Shown one piece after another: positions 14,181-25,123 of a stretch of 35,931 bases of DNA; position 1 is the first letter of the stretch; each line of letters begins with the position of its first letter. The notes under the pieces are model-generated. The model saw only the letters and a program-made list of their open reading frames with translations, was not told where the DNA came from and made no database searches. The DNA lies in assembly GCA_002840055.1 (NCBI GenBank), contig PGZJ01000012.1, positions 1 to 35,931 on the forward strand, read 5' to 3'. The DNA is from Gammaproteobacteria bacterium HGW-Gammaproteobacteria-11. GTDB lineage: Bacteria; Pseudomonadota; Gammaproteobacteria; Pseudomonadales; Pseudomonadaceae. Position numbers and translations under genes: made by a program.

Positions 14181-17100
14181 TTACAGCACTTCTAAAAACT
14201 CGGCGACGGCAACAACCATACCCTCTTCTTCAGGCTCAAGCACCAAGGGCTCATATTCCGGATTTAGCGGCTTGAGCGTTATCCGCTCGTGCTGCCATTC
14301 ACCGTCATCACTCGCAATTTTTTCGCTGGAGTAGACTTTCAGGGTGTACTCCCCACCCGTCTCGGTATCAGCCACGCCAGTATGCCAGACGAGCAACTTC
14401 CGACCCTGCCGACTACCAGCTGGCACCGAACGGAACAGGCAGTAACTACCATCAGGCACCAAAGGCTCCATGGAGCGACCGACCACCTGCGCGACAAACA
14501 TGCCGGGCTCCAACTTGCCGTCATCCAGCACGATCCAGTCTTCTGCATGTTCGGCCAACTCAAGTAACCCGTCCTGCTCCTTACTCCAGGCCCCAGCAGC
14601 GATTTGCAGGCCAACCAATGGAACGCAGCCCTGGTAGGGCATAAAGCCTGCTTCATTCGGGGCTACGGTTTTGAACGGCAACACCTTGGCAGCGGATGCA
14701 GCTACCCCAACCATTAAGCCACTTGCAGAATCAAACCAGTCATCACTAGCAGCCAGCTCCTTGGCCTTCGCCTTACCGATCACAGCTCGTGCAATGCGTC
14801 GCATGTGCTCACGCATCACAGTCTTGTCGTACAGCTCCTGGAACTGGATTTCGATTACTTCGTATTCGGTATTCAGAAGCTCCTGACGGATCTGTCGGTC
14901 CTTGGCTGCTGTCTGGGCATTGCCGTGCAGATGGTCGCTCATGCCATCCAGATAAATGCAGACGCCTTCGTACTGATCATTGGGCTCGTGGAAATACACG
15001 TCCGGACGTGTCGTGATACCACCTGATAGCTGGATCGGCCGTTCAGTTTCAAATGCAGCCATGCCAGCGGCTTTCAACAGCGCCACCAGCTGTTGCTCAG
15101 GGGGATTACCCGGTTGCTGAGTCAGCGTTTCATCAGGCAGCACAGGCGCCAAATCATGGGCAAAGCTCAGAGTGCTTCCCCAGTCATTGAACACTTCAAG
15201 CGCGGTATGGCGATTCAGCTTGTCGTGATAGAACGAATTGCGGAAATGCTGCAGGCAATCCACACAGGAAGACTCACAGGCTGACGGGCACTCTTCTGCC
15301 AAACGTTTCGCCGCAGCAACAACATCAGGCCAGTGCTCCAACAGCTGCTCCAGCAAGCCCGAGCCACCCGGCATGGGGTCATACAGCAGCGCATCCACCG
15401 ACTCACTGCCCGGTTTGCCGATCACCTGTACCTGGAGATCGGATATCTCCATATCCAGCACGTCGGCTGCTCCCTGACGCAGCGACTCCATGACGCTGTA
15501 GGCCGTTTCCTGGGAGGCGCAGTCTTGCAGTACCAGTGCGTCAGCTACCACCTCGGCGTAGAAAACGATGGCCTGAACGGGACGGCCGCAGCGCTCGATA
15601 TGATGCTCATTGAACTTATCCAGCTCCTGCTGGCTGCTCATGGCCGAGCGGCTAGCACCGCACACCAGGCAAAGCGGATAACCCAGCAACGCTCCGGATC
15701 GCACTTGCGAAGCCGCGCCCACATTCACCAAACGCATGTGCAGGCCATGCTTCAGTTGCAACTGCGCTTTGCCCCACTCATAGACTTTACCACCGGAGTG
15801 CCGCCCCTGGTCTTGGGCAAAGACGGCCACCGACATCTGGAAGCGGTAGTCCTCATCGTCCGAGATGTAGGAATGATGGGGTGCATCCACATCGCAGATG
15901 GCTACACCCGGAATTTGCGTGACCGACATGGAGCTGGCTTCACTGCCAGCCTTAGTGTTCGGGCCAGTTTCCTGGACTGACTCACTTGCCACATCCACAG
16001 CAAATACCAGAGGCTCTTCCGGGACTAGATGGAAGTGACGGGGCACAAATTTGTGCGCATTGGCGTAGATCAGGTTACCAGGCACATATTCGCGAACAGC
16101 CAGAGCAGTGTTACGGCGTAACTCCCAGTCACTGATATCGCTGCTGTGACGAGGCGCTACATGGGTCAGGGTTACCGCACCGCTATCCAGTCCATAGCCC
16201 GGCAAAAAGCCCTCAGCCGCCAATACGCCATAGGTATTGGTGTCATCAAAACCCTCTGCCTGGCTACGATTGCGCTTGGCCTCGCCTTTTAGTTTTTTTA
16301 CCAACCGTTCGCAGCGGGCGCGCAAGGCCTCTTCATCGGCGTCCAGTGCGCCCTTGCCAGCGGCCACCTTACGCAGCCGTTCCAGCTGCCCCAAAGCCCA
16401 CTGCAAGCGCTGGAATAGACGATTGATTACCTCCTGGAGCTGCTCCGCAAAACCACCAATGAGCGCCTTCAACTGGTCACGGCTTACTACCTCTCGGTCA
16501 CTAGCCGGCCACCCCTGGTGGAAGGCTTTGATCACCGCACTCAAGAGTTCGGTTTTATGCTGGGCTATCTGCTGGCTCAGTGCTTCAACCGATAGAGGCT
16601 CAGCCCTCACCATGCCATCAGAGGTAAACAGATAGGGTCTGATTTGAGGTGGCAAGCAGGCAGACAAGGTCTCCTGCAGCGCAGTGGCCTGCTGTCCTGG
16701 CAGACAATTACTACGCAGCATTTGCAGCAGCGTGGTCAGTACCGTGGCATTGACGTGCTTGGCCACCATGACGGGGTTACGCAGGTTGAAGCTGGGTGGC
16801 TCTACCAGCCCTTCGAGCATCTTCAGTGGCTCATTGAAATAGGCTCGGTCGTGACTGGTTGTGCGTGCATAGGTCAGGTCCAGCGCCATGCGGAACTGTC
16901 GGCCCGCACGGCCTGCCCGCTGCCAGTAATTGGCCGGCAATGGCGGGACGTTACGCATCAGCACGGCATCCAGCGAGCCGATGTTCACGCCCATCTCAAG
17001 CGTGGGTGTACACACCAGGGTGTTGATACGCTCGCTCTCGCCCTTGAAGGCGTTTTCGATGCGTTCACGCTCCGGCCCCGGAATCTGCGCAGAATGCTCA

Positions 17101-20100
17101 CGGGCACGGAGCATGGAAAACTCCTGATCCAGCAGCAGCAGGTCGTAGTTGTCTGGGTTCTCGGCTTCGAACACTAGCTTGCCCTTACAGCGCCAAGCCA
17201 TGCAGGTCATGCCAGGGTTGACCCGGGCATGCAGGCGCCGGCAGGTCTGGCAGCGGTGCATACCGGTGGCCGGCACAAGCATCAAGTGATCCACATGCAC
17301 CTGGGTGGCGGCATGACAACCTGGCAGGTTATTTCCGCGGGCTCCCTTGAACTGCACCTGCGTCAACACTTCCAGTTCATCGGTACACAGCCGCCAAACA
17401 TCATCTAGGAACGACTGGACGTGATCGGGATCCACTCCCCAACTCACAGCCGCCTGTTTGGCGGAACTGTCGTAAGTGCTGAACCACTGTTTGATACGCC
17501 CTTTGTCGTGCTGACCATCGCGCTCAAACACCAAGCCCTCCGGTACGCCACGCATGATCGGCAGATAGCCGCGCAGTACTTCCTTCTCACCGTCCAGCCA
17601 GAATTTGGAAAACATGCGGGTCACAGGATCAAACAGCATGCGCCGGGACCGGGCGGCATCCAGCAGCGAGCCAATTCCTTCGCGCAAGTCCGCCGGTGAG
17701 CAGCCCAACGCCCTTGCCCACTTCTGGAAAACCGGCAGTGCTTCATCCAGCCCCAGGTACTGGATCTTCAACCGCCCCAACGGCTCCAGGCCGGTGCTTT
17801 GCCGCGCCCCTAAAGTCAGCTCACGCAGCACCTGGGCGCGCAAAAACCACTTGCGCTCCTCGGCATGGGCCAGGCTGGTTTCCGACTTGGGTTCGACACG
17901 CCAAACTTCCGGGATCAACGCCCGCGACAACTCATCGTCGGCATCGAGAAACTTGTCCAGCCACAACACCAGATCGCCGACTGAGACGGCGCCTTCGCGC
18001 AGCTTTTTATAGATCAATTCCCGGAGGCGATAACGACGGGAGCGATCCTGCATCCAGCCGGCCTGGAAGGCGGCATCCTGGCGGTTGTCTGCAAACACCA
18101 GCAGGCGCTTGCGCTCGGCGCGGTGGATCATGCTTTGTGCCAGTACATGCACATCCGCCACGCCAGTCGCGCGTACCGGACGGGCCGGTTCACGGTAGCT
18201 GCCGCTCACCCGGCGACCATGGGCGCCGCAGGATACACAGCGGGTCAAACGTCCGATGTGTTCTTCTTTCTGCTGGACGAAATGCAAGGCTTTGAAGGTC
18301 TTGTTGCGGCCGCAACCAACACATTCAGGCCCCTGCCGGTCATGCGTGGTGCCGCAATAACGGCAGACGAAAAGCACCTCAGTACGCGAGGGCTCTTCCT
18401 CACCATCAGAGCCAACCTGATGATCCAGTGAGACCGCACGCACGCCCCCCAACGGAATGTCCTGCGCACGCCACACACGGCTATTGCCCTCTGCAGAGCC
18501 ACCGCCTGGCGCATCACCCGTGTAATTGAAGTCCTCCAGCCCATGCTCAAAATAATGCTGACCACACGTCGTGCAGCTCGATAGTGGGAAGGTTTTCAGT
18601 TCCGGATCACGTCCGTCACTCGCAGCCAGTGCATCCTCAGCCGACAGCCACAGTCGACCCAGCTGCCCTTGCCCTTCTTCAAAGGTCACCACTGCGCCGC
18701 TAACGCCGCGCACAAAGCCGTGCACCACCGGGCGCAGCAACGGCCGGTCGCCATTACGTGCCGCAGCGCCCAGCGCCAGCCAAATCAGGATTTCCTCTTC
18801 GGTGATCGGGCGGCCCAGTTTGTCGTTCAGCTCTTCCAGCAAGGTGGCTACGGCTCGCGGACGGCGCAGCACATCGGCGATCTGGAACACCACCTCGTTA
18901 TGGCTGAGCCACTGGTTCAGCGCCTCACGCCAGTTGTCACCGGCCATGCGCATGCCGCTAGTGGTCTGGAACCAGATACGGAATGCCTGCAGGTCAGCGG
19001 GTTCTACCTCAGCTCGGTCCAACGTGCCGAGCATTTCCAGCACGGTTTTCAGCTGCATGGCCTGATCGCCATTGAAGGGCGCGCTGACAGTGCGCGGCTC
19101 GCCCCAGATATCCTCCTCGTAGGCTTCGCCGATCAGCTCGACATTCTGGCCATCCACGCCAAAGAAGCGACTGGCAAACTCGCGGCCGGCCTCGATACCG
19201 CGGCGCGGGTCAGCGATGGTGGCGGAGGTGGCGACACAGGTGGTGCTGTTTTCGTCCTTGCCACAGTAGGCACGCAGACGGCGGATCAGGCAGGCGGTTT
19301 CGGCGCCGCCAGCACCGGTAAAGGTGTGCGCCTCGTCGAATACCATGAACTCCAGCAGGGCATTGTCGAACAGCTCCAGATCCTGCTGGCGGGTCAGTAG
19401 CAGCTCAAGCTGCTTGACGTTGGTCAGCAGAATACGTGGCTGCTGGCCGGGTGTGCGCATGGCTTCACGGCTTACCCGCTCCTCGGCCGGGTGCAGAGCC
19501 ACGTCCATTTTCTGTTGCTGCATCTGCTGCAGCTTGCTGCGGTAATCGGCCACCGTGCTGCCTGGATCAAGCCGAACCCCATTCACATCCGCTTCAGTGC
19601 GCGGCGTTTTACCCACATACATGCCAAAGGTGACACCGGTGCCCACGAGCAGCTCGCGCATGCGCTGCAACTGATCTTCAGCCAGGGCGTTCATGGGGTA
19701 AACGATCACCGCCGTCACACCCGCTTCGGCACCCTCATCGCGCAATTGCAGGCAACGACTGATGATCGGCAGCAGGAAGCATTCAGTCTTACCAGAACCG
19801 GTGCCGGTAGCCACCAGCGTGGTGCGGCCAGCCTTGATGGAGCGAAAGGCCTTTTCCTGGTGCAAATAGGCCCCCGGATAGGGAGACAACTGCCGGATAT
19901 GCGGGTGCAACACGCCGTCCTTGACCAACTGTTCAAGGCTCGCACCCTTCATAAAAGTGCGCGACAGTGAAATAAACGGCCCCTTCATCAGGGGCGTATT
20001 GCGGGTGTGCTCCAGGTTGAGCAGTTCTCGCATCTGCCGATACAGGTTCTCGTCGGCAAAGGCATAGGTGCTGAGCTGGTAGCGCAGAAAGTCGCTGACC

Positions 20101-20132
20101 ACGTCTTCGGTATAGGTAATGGGGTTCAGCAT
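14181..20132 (-). CDS. Giant DEAD/DEAH helicase with DUF1998, Vsr/DUF559-like nuclease and LexA-like S24 peptidase domains
   Basis: The ATG at 20132 overlaps the methyltransferase stop (TGATG), giving 1983 residues. Helicase lobe 1 has GTGSGKT (110-116), DEAH (266-269) and SAT (303-305). Several CxxC zinc knuckles follow ([32 protein letters not shown]). Lobe 2 has [14 protein letters not shown] and [14 protein letters not shown]1998-type region ends [19 protein letters not shown]. Residues 1677-1785 look like a Vsr/DUF559 nuclease ([24 protein letters not shown]). Residues 1837-1983 are an S24 domain with an Ala-Gly site (1846-1847), Ser1887 in [11 protein letters not shown] and Lys1932 in YTLKVYS. 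Helicase plus DUF1998 recalls DISARM DrmA+DrmB or Druantia DruE. I have no recollection of this four-domain fusion as a named defence protein. Confidence 0.88.
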   Translation of the reverse strand: MLNPITYTEDVVSDFLRYQLSTYAFADENLYRQMRELLNLEHTRNTPLMKGPFISLSRTFMKGASLEQLVKDGVLHPHIRQLSPYPGAYLHQEKAFRSIKAGRTTLVATGTGSGKTECFLLPIISRCLQLRDEGAEAGVTAVIVYPMNALAEDQLQRMRELLVGTGVTFGMYVGKTPRTEADVNGVRLDPGSTVADYRSKLQQMQQQKMDVALHPAEERVSREAMRTPGQQPRILLTNVKQLELLLTRQQDLELFDNALLEFMVFDEAHTFTGAGGAETACLIRRLRAYCGKDENSTTCVATSATIADPRRGIEAGREFASRFFGVDGQNVELIGEAYEEDIWGEPRTVSAPFNGDQAMQLKTVLEMLGTLDRAEVEPADLQAFRIWFQTTSGMRMAGDNWREALNQWLSHNEVVFQIADVLRRPRAVATLLEELNDKLGRPITEEEILIWLALGAAARNGDRPLLRPVVHGFVRGVSGAVVTFEEGQGQLGRLWLSAEDALAASDGRDPELKTFPLSSCTTCGQHYFEHGLEDFNYTGDAPGGGSAEGNSRVWRAQDIPLGGVRAVSLDHQVGSDGEEEPSRTEVLFVCRYCGTTHDRQGPECVGCGRNKTFKALHFVQQKEEHIGRLTRCVSCGAHGRRVSGSYREPARPVRATGVADVHVLAQSMIHRAERKRLLVFADNRQDAAFQAGWMQDRSRRYRLRELIYKKLREGAVSVGDLVLWLDKFLDADDELSRALIPEVWRVEPKSETSLAHAEERKWFLRAQVLRELTLGARQSTGLEPLGRLKIQYLGLDEALPVFQKWARALGCSPADLREGIGSLLDAARSRRMLFDPVTRMFSKFWLDGEKEVLRGYLPIMRGVPEGLVFERDGQHDKGRIKQWFSTYDSSAKQAAVSWGVDPDHVQSFLDDVWRLCTDELEVLTQVQFKGARGNNLPGCHAATQVHVDHLMLVPATGMHRCQTCRRLHARVNPGMTCMAWRCKGKLVFEAENPDNYDLLLLDQEFSMLRAREHSAQIPGPERERIENAFKGESERINTLVCTPTLEMGVNIGSLDAVLMRNVPPLPANYWQRAGRAGRQFRMALDLTYARTTSHDRAYFNEPLKMLEGLVEPPSFNLRNPVMVAKHVNATVLTTLLQMLRSNCLPGQQATALQETLSACLPPQIRPYLFTSDGMVRAEPLSVEALSQQIAQHKTELLSAVIKAFHQGWPASDREVVSRDQLKALIGGFAEQLQEVINRLFQRLQWALGQLERLRKVAAGKGALDADEEALRARCERLVKKLKGEAKRNRSQAEGFDDTNTYGVLAAEGFLPGYGLDSGAVTLTHVAPRHSSDISDWELRRNTALAVREYVPGNLIYANAHKFVPRHFHLVPEEPLVFAVDVASESVQETGPNTKAGSEASSMSVTQIPGVAICDVDAPHHSYISDDEDYRFQMSVAVFAQDQGRHSGGKVYEWGKAQLQLKHGLHMRLVNVGAASQVRSGALLGYPLCLVCGASRSAMSSQQELDKFNEHHIERCGRPVQAIVFYAEVVADALVLQDCASQETAYSVMESLRQGAADVLDMEISDLQVQVIGKPGSESVDALLYDPMPGGSGLLEQLLEHWPDVVAAAKRLAEECPSACESSCVDCLQHFRNSFYHDKLNRHTALEVFNDWGSTLSFAHDLAPVLPDETLTQQPGNPPEQQLVALLKAAGMAAFETERPIQLSGGITTRPDVYFHEPNDQYEGVCIYLDGMSDHLHGNAQTAAKDRQIRQELLNTEYEVIEIQFQELYDKTVMREHMRRIARAVIGKAKAKELAASDDWFDSASGLMVGVAASAAKVLPFKTVAPNEAGFMPYQGCVPLVGLQIAAGAWSKEQDGLLELAEHAEDWIVLDDGKLEPGMFVAQVVGRSMEPLVPDGSYCLFRSVPAGSRQGRKLLVWHTGVADTETGGEYTLKVYSSEKIASDDGEWQHERITLKPLNPEYEPLVLEPEEEGMVVAVAEFLEVL

Positions 20133-23100
20133 CAAAACAGTGCTCCCTGCGGTGAATCTGATTGATACGTCGCCTGCTCTTCTGCGATGCCGTCGGCTGG
20201 TTCCGGCTGTGGCAGCGGCAAAATGCGGCGGATCAGCTCGGCATGGGCGGCGCATTCCTGCCAGGAACGCTCGACATCTTCGTTGAGCTGCCAGTCGAAG
20301 AAGCGCGGACCAAGGCGCGAGGCCACCGGCTGATATCGCTGCGCACGTTCGTCATGACCCAGACCAAAGTCGGCCAGACGCAGCTGTTCGGGTATCATCC
20401 AGCCTTCGCCGTCATTCTGGGCAAGGAAGGCATCGAGGCCTTTTTGCTGCAGGTCGTGAAAAGCGACTAGTGAAAGGACGGTGTGACGCAGTTCGGGGTC
20501 TTTATTTTTGTCGATGCGCCAGAAGCCTTTCGGATTAAAAGCATGACCCACTCCCTCCGGATAGTCACATTCGGACATTACGTAGAGGTAAGCATCAAAA
20601 CTCAAACCAAACATGTGCGCAACAACCGCATCCAGAATTGCGCGAACCCTAACTCTCTCATGCTCACTATAAGCGATAGCCGAAGAACAAGGCGAAACTT
20701 TGACCCCTACTTCTTCATATAGCATGATCGCTGCAGAATCAAAAACATTTGAAATAAACGACAGCCGCCCAGAAAAAACCGCAACAGCCTCTAAAGCAGC
20801 CTTAGAGAAATTTAAGAACCTGGGGACCGGGCAAGCCTTAAGCAAGTACGCACTAATATTCACACCAACAAATCGGCTTCTCAAGACAAAGTCAAAAACG
20901 TAGCTGCATAAGACCGCTTGAAGCACCAGCAAGTCTTTAACAGACCCACTTGAAAGAACAAGCGAATAAACCGACTCACCACAGGGATATGGAGGAATAA
21001 AGGAGCACTTTAAGGATCTGCTATTCGTAGCCGAGCTAACCTTGACAACCCCGAGCTTAAACGATTTCTTGATCTTCTCCGACTTGATATAATCCGCCAA
21101 AGAAACCAGGTACTGGGACTTGAATTTCTTGCTTTGAATTTCCGCATCTTCCCAAACCGCAAACCTACCTTTTCCAGACTCCCAAACCTGAGCCATACAA
21201 TCAAAAAAACCAACCATACGTCCTTCATACAGAGGGAGCGCAACATCGCCTGTTGATCTATTTAACCACAAACTATTTTTTTGATCATATGCAAACCCCT
21301 TTTCCATCCATTTCTCAAGCGGAGGAAAAATTTTCGAATCATCTGTCATGTGTAACTCTCTTCCGTAGTCCACATGCCAGTCACCCGCCAAACTACCAAG
21401 CACCTCACTTCCGCTATAAATTTCTTGCAGAAACAGCTCATCTTTTTGATTTCTTATTTCTAGCAAGGACTTTTCAAGCGGGCTGAACAATACAATATTC
21501 TCAGCACTGTATTTCAACGCAAAACGTTCAGCCTGCTCCCAGTCATCCACGTTGCGGTGCATAAAGGCGGCGCGAATGGCCTGGGTTTCACCGCCCTTAT
21601 GTACGATCAGCGGACAGAACTTGAAGGAACGGTGGATATCGAAAATGCCTTCACGGTTCTCGAAGCCAAACAGCCACTGCCAATCGCACTGACTGAGGAA
21701 CAGCTCGCGCAGGGCCGTGGTGCCCTTGTCGGTATAGATACCGCTGGGCACGATCATGCCGAGCCGACCCTGTCCGCGCAGCAGGGCATGGCTCAGCTCC
21801 AGAAACAGCTTGTAGGTATTGAGGTCGGCTGAGCCCTGATGCAGGAAAGGGTGTGCGGTATCGGCAAAGCCCTTGCTCTTTTTGCGCTGCTGCAGCCACT
21901 TCTTGTGCACCGCTGCCGAGGCTTCAAAGCTGTTCTTGCCGCGCCCACCCAGATTCAGGTCGTGCTTTTTCTTGCCATCCTTGTCTTCAGTAACGCGATC
22001 ACCAAAGGGCTTGCCCACGTACTTCGCCCAGTTGGACATGCCCTTGAGGTTGGCGTTGTAAGCAATCCAGCCGTGCTCCAGTTGTGGCCAGGCGCGGAAA
22101 TACTCCAGCTGTTTGGCCAGTGCATCCTGCTTGCCGTAAGCGCGGTAAAGCGGATCGTGGTTAGAGAAAAACTCCTTGGAGTTGGGCTTCTGGATTTCCC
22201 ACGGCGGGTTGCCGAGCAACGCATCGAAGCCGTCCTGGGTGGCGGTGAACACATCCGGGAACTCCAGCTCCCAGTGGAAGAAACGCTGACGGCGTGCCAC
22301 CTCGGCGGCAATGGCCAGCGCCTGCTCATTGGGGTTGGCAAAGTCACGCGGCAGCGGTGCCAGCTCGATCTGCTCGCCGGGCCAGAACCACAGCGCGCAC
22401 CACAGATCCATGCGCGCTTTCAGGGCATGGTAGTGGGGGTTGTTCAGCACCTCGTTGCGGTAGACCTCGGCGCGTTTTTCGCTTTCGTGTACCGGCAGGC
22501 GGTGTAGTTTCTTGAATATCTTGAGCAACTCGTCGTGCACGTTGCCGGCATCCAGTCCGCCCTCCAGGGTCATCTGGCCGCTGAGCAGCGCCTGCAGTTG
22601 CTCGGGCACAGCCTTGCTGCGGGTCTTGATCGCATCGGTGAAGACATCGCCCTTGCGCTTGCCTTTGGCATCTTCGTACCCGTGGTTGATTAGGTTGTCC
22701 GGCTTGTTCTTCTGGTAGTCCTTGTCACCGCCTTCCCGCTCCCAGGCCATGGCCGGGTAATCGCGGTAGCTGTCAAACCAGGTTCCGACCAGGGCGTTGC
22801 CGACCTTGAGCTTGTGATCGAGGAAGCCAAAGGGCAGATCGCGGTCCATGGTTTCCACCCACAGCGCCATACGCCCCAGTTCCACGGCCAGCGGGTCAAG
22901 ATCCACGCCGTACAGGCAGTTTTCCACAATGTGACGCTTGAGCTGGGCACGCAGAGCCTCTTCAAAGCCGTCATCTTTGGGATTGAGTTTGGTCAGCTCA
23001 TCGCTGAGCAATTCGGCCAACTTGCCGTCAGCCATGCGCGGCACGCCGCCGTCTTCGCTGCGCTCGATCAACTTATGGTGGAACAGCGATTGGGTCAGTG

Positions 23101-25123
23101 CTTCGGTAAGGTAACGCAGGGCACCCGCCAGGAAAGAGCCGGAGCCCATGGCCGGGTCGCACACCTTCAGGGCCAAAATCTGCTCGGGCTTTTTCGGTGC
23201 CCATTCCACTACGGCATCCAGCCCGGTGCGCGAGTCGATTTCGCTGCGCACGGCCTCATAGGCCAATGGTTGCAGGGTGCGACGCACGGTGGGCGCGGCC
23301 AGTTGCGGCCGGGTGTAGAAGGTGCCGGCGCCCTTACGGGTACCACCCCAGCGCACCAGGAAGAACTGGCCGGGGGCAACCATACGCGCACACAGCTGCT
23401 TGCCGGCCTTTTCCAGTGCCTGTTGTTCTTCATCCCCGGCGGCATTGGCCTTGCGGCCACGGGGTTTCTTTACCAGCCCGGCAATCTGCGCGGCACGCTG
23501 CAGCCAGGCATTGGCCCGGACCAGGTGGTCTTCGCTAAGGGTCAGCTCTTCTGCGCTGTCATCGCTGGCGACAATTTCTTCTTGGCTGTCGTCCTCGACG
23601 GCTTCGGTTTCTTCGTCGGCGTTCTCTTCGCTTTCTTCGCTGTCGGCGGTCTCTTCCGAGTCCTCGTCACCCTCGTCGCCACTGTCATCCCCGGCCTTGT
23701 CTTTTTTCTTCAGGGCTTCGAACAGCTGCTTGATGGCTTTGTCGTCCATCGCCTCCAACTGCGACAAAGTCAGGGCCGGCTGATTGCCCACGGCGACAAA
23801 GATCACCGGATCATTGTCGGCAGCCTGTTTGAGTTCGAAGTCGAGCAGGCCTTCGTAAAGAATGCCGATGTATTCCGAAGACAGGGTAGAGAAATCCACT
23901 GGAGCATCGACCCAGCGGCTGCCGCGACCCTGGCGCACCTTCATTTTGGTGCGGGTGAGCAGGCGCAGCAGTTTGTGCACCTGCAGATCGCTGACCAAAT
24001 TCTGGCTGCTTTCCAGCAGCGCCAGTGCGCGGGAAATGCCATCGTCACTGCCAGGATTTCCCGACTCGAATAGCGCACCGCCATAACGAGGTACAGTCAG
24101 GCGTTCGTGGGCGGAGCCTTCATGGATCAGGTTGAACAGGCCAATCAGGCGTGGCCAGGCGCTGCGGCCCTGACTCAGGCGTTCGTTGCCTCGGCCACCG
24201 GCGCGGCGGTCCATTTGATGACGCAACCCTTCCAGGCTGTAGGCCTGCTGATAAATAGGGTTGTCGACCGGCACCAGGCCGCGGGCTTCGGCAAACAGGG
24301 TAATGATGCAGCGCATGATGATCCGCGAGCCGGCGACGTACAGATCTTTGAAATCGTGCACCTGACCTTGCTGTTGCGCCTGCTCGATGGCGACATGGGA
24401 AGCGGTGATCAGCTCTTCCACTCCCTGCCGAACGCGCTCGCCCAGTACGCTGGAGAGCTCGGCCTGGCCCTTTCGGGAGGCGCTGATGGCTTGCAGCAGG
24501 AGGCTCTGGCCTTGCGCGGCCAGCAGAGTGTTGCGGTTGAGCAGTGTGCGCCAGACCATTGTCTGGGCTGAGGGCTGGCCTTCGTTGAACCAGAGGTCGA
24601 TATCCCACTCACACCAGGCGTCGTGATCGCTACCGGCATGCACCAGACGCCATTGGCGGCCATTAGTTACCAACGCCAGCGCCTGCCCGGTACGGCGCAG
24701 CCATTCGACCACGCGTCCCAACAACTGCCGTGAGCGCCCTACCCCCAAGCGGCTGGAGAACTGACGCGAGCCGCCATCATCAGGCACGAACACGGCCAGG
24801 GTTTCGCCGTTTGGCCCCAGCCACAGGCGGCGGGGTTTGATCTGGGCGCCGGTAAAGCTACGTACTGCCCAGCGGCTGTCGACGCCCTGGGCCTTTTGCC
24901 ATTCATCTGCGGGCAGGCCTGAAAGATCCTGCAGGATGTAATCCAGCAGGCTGCTCAGGCTGTCATTACTGCCGTCAAACGCCGTGAGTGCACGACGAAG
25001 TTTTTCGGCCGCAAACTCCCTCATGACGGGTGCGGCTTCCGGGAAATATTCATCCAACTTGGCCGGAGAAATCAGCAGGCCGCCGTGTTTGAGCTGCGCC
25101 CATCCTTCCGCATGCAGGCTCAT
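20132..25123 (-). CDS. Large Eco57I-class N6-adenine DNA methyltransferase (DrmMI-like)
   Basis: 1663 residues. SAM-binding motif [14 protein letters not shown] is near residue 656, [18 protein letters not shown] follows, and catalytic motif [10 protein letters not shown] is near 972; together these mark an N6-adenine enzyme. A very acidic Glu/Asp/Ser linker spans about residues 478-535. Residues of roughly 1190-1500, the likely target-recognition region, are encoded by visibly more A+T-rich DNA than either side. The N-terminal 450 residues could hold a nuclease-like or recognition domain, but I see no clear PD-ExK. It overlaps both neighbours (ATGA and TGATG). In class 1 DISARM a DrmMI methylase marks self DNA; BREX PglX and type IIG enzymes are alternatives, and neighbouring drmD favours DISARM. 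Confidence 0.88.
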   Translation of the reverse strand: MSLHAEGWAQLKHGGLLISPAKLDEYFPEAAPVMREFAAEKLRRALTAFDGSNDSLSSLLDYILQDLSGLPADEWQKAQGVDSRWAVRSFTGAQIKPRRLWLGPNGETLAVFVPDDGGSRQFSSRLGVGRSRQLLGRVVEWLRRTGQALALVTNGRQWRLVHAGSDHDAWCEWDIDLWFNEGQPSAQTMVWRTLLNRNTLLAAQGQSLLLQAISASRKGQAELSSVLGERVRQGVEELITASHVAIEQAQQQGQVHDFKDLYVAGSRIIMRCIITLFAEARGLVPVDNPIYQQAYSLEGLRHQMDRRAGGRGNERLSQGRSAWPRLIGLFNLIHEGSAHERLTVPRYGGALFESGNPGSDDGISRALALLESSQNLVSDLQVHKLLRLLTRTKMKVRQGRGSRWVDAPVDFSTLSSEYIGILYEGLLDFELKQAADNDPVIFVAVGNQPALTLSQLEAMDDKAIKQLFEALKKKDKAGDDSGDEGDEDSEETADSEESEENADEETEAVEDDSQEEIVASDDSAEELTLSEDHLVRANAWLQRAAQIAGLVKKPRGRKANAAGDEEQQALEKAGKQLCARMVAPGQFFLVRWGGTRKGAGTFYTRPQLAAPTVRRTLQPLAYEAVRSEIDSRTGLDAVVEWAPKKPEQILALKVCDPAMGSGSFLAGALRYLTEALTQSLFHHKLIERSEDGGVPRMADGKLAELLSDELTKLNPKDDGFEEALRAQLKRHIVENCLYGVDLDPLAVELGRMALWVETMDRDLPFGFLDHKLKVGNALVGTWFDSYRDYPAMAWEREGGDKDYQKNKPDNLINHGYEDAKGKRKGDVFTDAIKTRSKAVPEQLQALLSGQMTLEGGLDAGNVHDELLKIFKKLHRLPVHESEKRAEVYRNEVLNNPHYHALKARMDLWCALWFWPGEQIELAPLPRDFANPNEQALAIAAEVARRQRFFHWELEFPDVFTATQDGFDALLGNPPWEIQKPNSKEFFSNHDPLYRAYGKQDALAKQLEYFRAWPQLEHGWIAYNANLKGMSNWAKYVGKPFGDRVTEDKDGKKKHDLNLGGRGKNSFEASAAVHKKWLQQRKKSKGFADTAHPFLHQGSADLNTYKLFLELSHALLRGQGRLGMIVPSGIYTDKGTTALRELFLSQCDWQWLFGFENREGIFDIHRSFKFCPLIVHKGGETQAIRAAFMHRNVDDWEQAERFALKYSAENIVLFSPLEKSLLEIRNQKDELFLQEIYSGSEVLGSLAGDWHVDYGRELHMTDDSKIFPPLEKWMEKGFAYDQKNSLWLNRSTGDVALPLYEGRMVGFFDCMAQVWESGKGRFAVWEDAEIQSKKFKSQYLVSLADYIKSEKIKKSFKLGVVKVSSATNSRSLKCSFIPPYPCGESVYSLVLSSGSVKDLLVLQAVLCSYVFDFVLRSRFVGVNISAYLLKACPVPRFLNFSKAALEAVAVFSGRLSFISNVFDSAAIMLYEEVGVKVSPCSSAIAYSEHERVRVRAILDAVVAHMFGLSFDAYLYVMSECDYPEGVGHAFNPKGFWRIDKNKDPELRHTVLSLVAFHDLQQKGLDAFLAQNDGEGWMIPEQLRLADFGLGHDERAQRYQPVASRLGPRFFDWQLNEDVERSWQECAAHAELIRRILPLPQPEPADGIAEEQATYQSDSPQGALF

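Noticed and set aside
22814..24073. A 419-codon plus-strand open frame inside the methylase gene
   Set aside because: It is antisense to a gene with clear motifs; long shadow frames are common in GC-rich coding DNA and it shows no domain.
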